DNA from: Bradyrhizobium valentinum
Lineage (GTDB): Bacteria > Pseudomonadota > Alphaproteobacteria > Rhizobiales > Xanthobacteraceae
Direction of reading: 5' to 3'
Assembly: GCF_001440405.1 (NCBI RefSeq)
Contig: NZ_LLXX01000143.1
Span: 97,403-161,402 of the forward strand
Length of the DNA: 64,000 nt
In this document: piece after piece, positions 61,643 to 64,000 of the stretch
Layout: the number at the start of each line of letters is the position of its first letter
Numbering within the stretch: the first letter of the stretch is position 1
Made by a program: the position numbers and the translations under genes
The notes under the pieces: model-generated
Databases searched by the model: none
What the model was told of the DNA's origin: nothing
Seen by the model: the letters and a program-made list of their open reading frames with translations, nothing else

Positions 61643-62218
61643 ATGCCGAGAGCCAAACGCCGAAGGCCACACAATCCCGCCAAGGCGCATGACCGCAGGT
61701 CCCGCGATCTGTTACGCAATGCCGAAGTCGCAACCGTCGAGGTCGACAATCCCCTGGCGCTGGAGCCGGGCGAGAAGATCGTTGCCCTGCGTTCGATCCG
61801 TAACGATCCACTCGCGCGCCTGCATTCCCACCGCCAGATCGACGAGGCCCAATATCAGGCGGGGCGTGCGTTCCAGAGCGACTGGGAGAAGGCCGAGCGC
61901 GGACCACGCGCAGTCGATCCGACCCGCGAATATGTCGATGGCGGGCAGAGCCGCGAGCCGATCACTGAGGGCCAGCGCAAGGCCGTGCTGCGGCTGAACC
62001 GGGCCGAACGCGAACTTGGCGCGGACGGCTCGGCGTTGGTGCATGACGTCCTGGTCCAGGGTCTGACCATGGAGCAGGTCGGCCAGCGGAGGGGCATGTG
62101 TACCAAACGCTGGAGCGACTATTTTTCAAGGCGATTCCGCGAATGCCTCGACCGGCTGGCGCTGTTGTATGGGTTCGCGACTGAGCATCCTGTGCCCGTC
62201 AAAAGCCTCCAGCGCTGA
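61643..62218 (+). CDS. DUF6456-like hypothetical protein
   Basis: A 191-residue protein with a very basic N-terminus (MPRAKRRRPHNPAKAHDRRS). The segment RNDPLARLHSHRQIDEAQYQ followed by AGRAFQSDWEKAERGPRA, and the C-terminal part with QGLTMEQVGQRRGM and YFSRRFRECLDRLALLYGFA, resemble DUF6456 proteins of alphaproteobacteria, which have a helix-turn-helix-like end. AAGGAG lies 8 bp upstream of the ATG. It is third in the GcrA-like operon. Its 3' end overlaps the convergent bamA gene by 20 bp. Confidence 0.7.
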   Translation: MPRAKRRRPHNPAKAHDRRSRDLLRNAEVATVEVDNPLALEPGEKIVALRSIRNDPLARLHSHRQIDEAQYQAGRAFQSDWEKAERGPRAVDPTREYVDGGQSREPITEGQRKAVLRLNRAERELGADGSALVHDVLVQGLTMEQVGQRRGMCTKRWSDYFSRRFRECLDRLALLYGFATEHPVPVKSLQR

Positions 62219-64000
62219 ATCGCAAAGGCTGCACCACGTCATAGGCCGCCTTGGTCAGCGGTACGGCGTAGTCGACGGTCAATGCGCCGAACGGCGAGGC
62301 CCAGGTCAGGCCTGCGCCGATCGACGAGCGGACGACATTCTTGTTCGCGACCTGCAGCGATGCCGTCGACCCGCTGTAGCGGAACACGCTGCCGGCATCG
62401 ACGAAGGCGGTGGCCCTGAGGCCGTATTCGTTGGGGATGCCGGGGATCGCACTCTGCAGTTCGGCGGTTGTCGCCCAATAGGCGCTGCCGCCGACATTAT
62501 CCATCGTAGTGCCCGGCGTCAGGTCGCGCGGGCCGAATCCGTTGGGAGCAAATCCGCGCACCATGGTCGGGCCGCCGAAGAAATTGTTCATCAGCGGCAC
62601 TTGCTGGCCACCCCAACCAGTGACGTAGCCGCCCTGGGCACGAACCATGCCAACGAGGTCGCTGCTGAGCGATTTGTAGTAGCGCACATCTTCCGTCGTC
62701 TTGAGAAATTTTACGTCGCCGCCAAGCCCCGCCAGATCCTGGCTGAGCTGCGACCTGATTCCGCTAGTCGGGCTCTTTATGTTGTCCAGTGTGCTGTAGG
62801 TCGTTGTGCTGCCGGGAGCGGAGACCCAGGTCGGACCGGCGGCGGCCGCCTGCCGGACGGCCAGCGAGGGTGTCAGGCCCGAAGCGTTCGGCGAAAGCGT
62901 GATGTTCTGATTGTAGATCGAGTAACGCCACTGCACGCCGAGTTCCTCGTTGATCGGCGTACCGAACTGCAGTCTCGCGCCATAGGTCGTGCTGCCATAG
63001 GATTGGTAGCTGCTAGCGTCGTTTTGGCGGCCGAAGAGCTCGATGCCGGCTGCGACCTTGGTGCCGAGAAAATAGGGCTCGGACGCAGCAAGGTTGATGC
63101 CGCGCGCATATTGGCCGTAGGTGAAGGTAGCCTGGACGTTTTTGCCCGTACCGTAGAGATTGCGTTCGCCCACCTTGACCTCGACGAGCGCGCCGTCGAC
63201 GGTCGAGTAACCGCCAGCCACGTTGAAGTCGCCGGTCGCCTGGTCAACCGCCTCGACATCGAGGATGACATGATCGGGCGCCGAGCCCGGCCTGTTCGAT
63301 ATTTTCACGGTCTTGAAGTAGTTCAAATTCTTCAAGCGCCGTTCGGCACGGTCTATCAGCGTCTTGTTGTAGGGATCGCCTTCTGCGATGTCGAATTCGC
63401 GCCGGATCACGTAGTCGCGGGTGCGCGTGTTGCCATGGATCTCGATCCGTTCGACATAGGCGCGAGGCCCTTGTTCGATTACGAAGGCGACGTCGATACG
63501 TTGCGTGGCGGCATCGCGCGTGAGGCGAGGGGTCGCCTGGGCAAAGGGATAGCCGAGCCTTGCCATTTCTATGGCCAGGAGCTCGGTGGTCTTGTCCAGG
63601 GCGTTGCCGTCGAACACCGCGCCTGCGCGGGCAGTCGGCAGGGAACGAAGCTTGTCGCAATCCATGTCCGGAATGTTGCAGGTGACGCTGACTTCCCGGA
63701 AGTGATAGAGCGGACCCTCGTCGATCGCGAAGCTCAGCGTGAAGCCCTTCGTAGCCGGATTATACTCAGCCTTTGCCGATGAGACGCTGACATCGGCATA
63801 ACCCTTGCTGCGGTAGTAAAGCCGTAGCTGTTCCTGGTCTTGCGCGATACGGTCAGGATCGTAGACGCCACCGCCGGTCAGAAAACTCAGCATATGGGTC
63901 GCGGACGTCTTGATCACGGCGCTGAGCTGCCGTTTGCCGAAGGCCTTGTTGCCGGTGAAGTCGATCTGCCGTACCGGAGTCTTTACTCCCTCCGTTATGG
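62199..64000 (-). CDS. bamA: Outer-membrane assembly factor BamA, 5' end outside window
   Basis: At least 600 codons of a BamA/Omp85 protein. Three or more POTRA domains are visible, for example VRQIDFTGNKAFGKRQLSAV at the window edge and VERIEIHGNTRTRDYVIRRE near the third. The barrel carries the conserved L6 motif MVRGFAPNGFGPRDL and ends in Phe (PLRFSAGGF), as outer-membrane proteins do. It inserts proteins into the outer membrane. The frame is open to position 64000. Downstream of its stop there is no lpxD, fabZ or lpxA as at the standard bamA locus, so this may be a second copy. Confidence 0.88.
   Translation of the reverse strand, partial: ITEGVKTPVRQIDFTGNKAFGKRQLSAVIKTSATHMLSFLTGGGVYDPDRIAQDQEQLRLYYRSKGYADVSVSSAKAEYNPATKGFTLSFAIDEGPLYHFREVSVTCNIPDMDCDKLRSLPTARAGAVFDGNALDKTTELLAIEMARLGYPFAQATPRLTRDAATQRIDVAFVIEQGPRAYVERIEIHGNTRTRDYVIRREFDIAEGDPYNKTLIDRAERRLKNLNYFKTVKISNRPGSAPDHVILDVEAVDQATGDFNVAGGYSTVDGALVEVKVGERNLYGTGKNVQATFTYGQYARGINLAASEPYFLGTKVAAGIELFGRQNDASSYQSYGSTTYGARLQFGTPINEELGVQWRYSIYNQNITLSPNASGLTPSLAVRQAAAAGPTWVSAPGSTTTYSTLDNIKSPTSGIRSQLSQDLAGLGGDVKFLKTTEDVRYYKSLSSDLVGMVRAQGGYVTGWGGQQVPLMNNFFGGPTMVRGFAPNGFGPRDLTPGTTMDNVGGSAYWATTAELQSAIPGIPNEYGLRATAFVDAGSVFRYSGSTASLQVANKNVVRSSIGAGLTWASPFGALTVDYAVPLTKAAYDVVQPLRFSAGGF

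Noticed and set aside
62169..63782. 537-codon frame opposite bamA
   Set aside because: bamA has POTRA and barrel motifs throughout; the opposite frame has none.
1..64000. tRNA, rRNA and CRISPR arrays
   Set aside because: I looked for cloverleaf-like segments and regularly spaced repeats. The repeat clusters found (12-bp units in a gene, operator sites, dispersed hairpins) do not have CRISPR spacing, and no tRNA-like sequence stood out.

Overview
The window looks like chromosomal DNA of an alphaproteobacterium close to Bradyrhizobium. Three things point there: a GcrA-type regulator, two dispersed multi-hairpin repeats of a kind I know from bradyrhizobial genomes (47714-47792 and 51549-51627), and the overall protein style (ChvI/CreB-like regulator, DUF4173 membrane protein, OpgC, large LIV-type transport operon). 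This assignment comes from memory of families, not from a database search.

Region 1 (1-30.4 kb) is an exopolysaccharide or surface-polysaccharide locus. It holds many glycosyltransferases (GT4, GT2 and GT8 types), a Wzy-like polymerase, a Wzx-like flippase, two secreted or anchored glycosidases, a CDP-sugar cassette (extended SDR, rfbF, a SAF-domain oxidoreductase, an rfbC-like epimerase), TylF-like and other methyltransferases, and an AGE-family epimerase. Gene orientation is mixed and the DNA is visibly AT-richer than the right half. Broken pieces lie between genes: IS3, IS66 and IS110 transposase fragments, a frameshifted methyltransferase, and a decayed second copy of the GT4 gene at 29223-30368. 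Two methyltransferase genes are enclosed by near-perfect inverted repeats of about 56 bp (24525 and 27055).

Region 2 (30.4-35.8 kb) is sparse. It contains small hypothetical genes, a cold-shock-domain protein with an extra C-terminal domain, and remnants of PilZ, PIG-L deacetylase and transposase genes.

Region 3 (35.8-53 kb) is GC-rich catabolic DNA. After an epoxide hydrolase, a GAF-repeat protein and a DsbA/HCCA-isomerase-like protein come two divergent operons. The leftward one encodes an acyl-CoA synthetase, a TetR regulator, an SDR and a Baeyer-Villiger-type flavin monooxygenase. The rightward one encodes a complete branched-chain-amino-acid-type ABC importer, an enoyl-CoA hydratase, a MaoC hydratase, a CitE-like lyase and a thiolase. 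A palindrome between them is a good candidate for the TetR operator. The likely job is import, CoA activation and C-C cleavage of an organic acid or ketone; the substrate cannot be read from the sequence. A fragment of a CaiB-type CoA-transferase remains in the rightward operon.

Region 4 (53-59.5 kb) carries a sensor kinase/response regulator pair with a DUF4173 membrane protein, a membrane-anchored NagZ-like GH3 protein and OpgC.

Region 5 (59.7-62.2 kb) is a compact phage-repressor-like module: an S24 (LexA/CI-type) repressor, a divergent operon of a GcrA-like protein, a 56-residue protein and a DUF6456-like protein, and a 91-residue hypothetical gene. Five matching 18-bp operator-like sites sit on the three promoter regions. 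I consider this the best candidate for an undescribed regulatory system here. The window ends inside a bamA-type gene that lacks the usual lpxD neighbour. I saw no tRNA, rRNA or CRISPR array.
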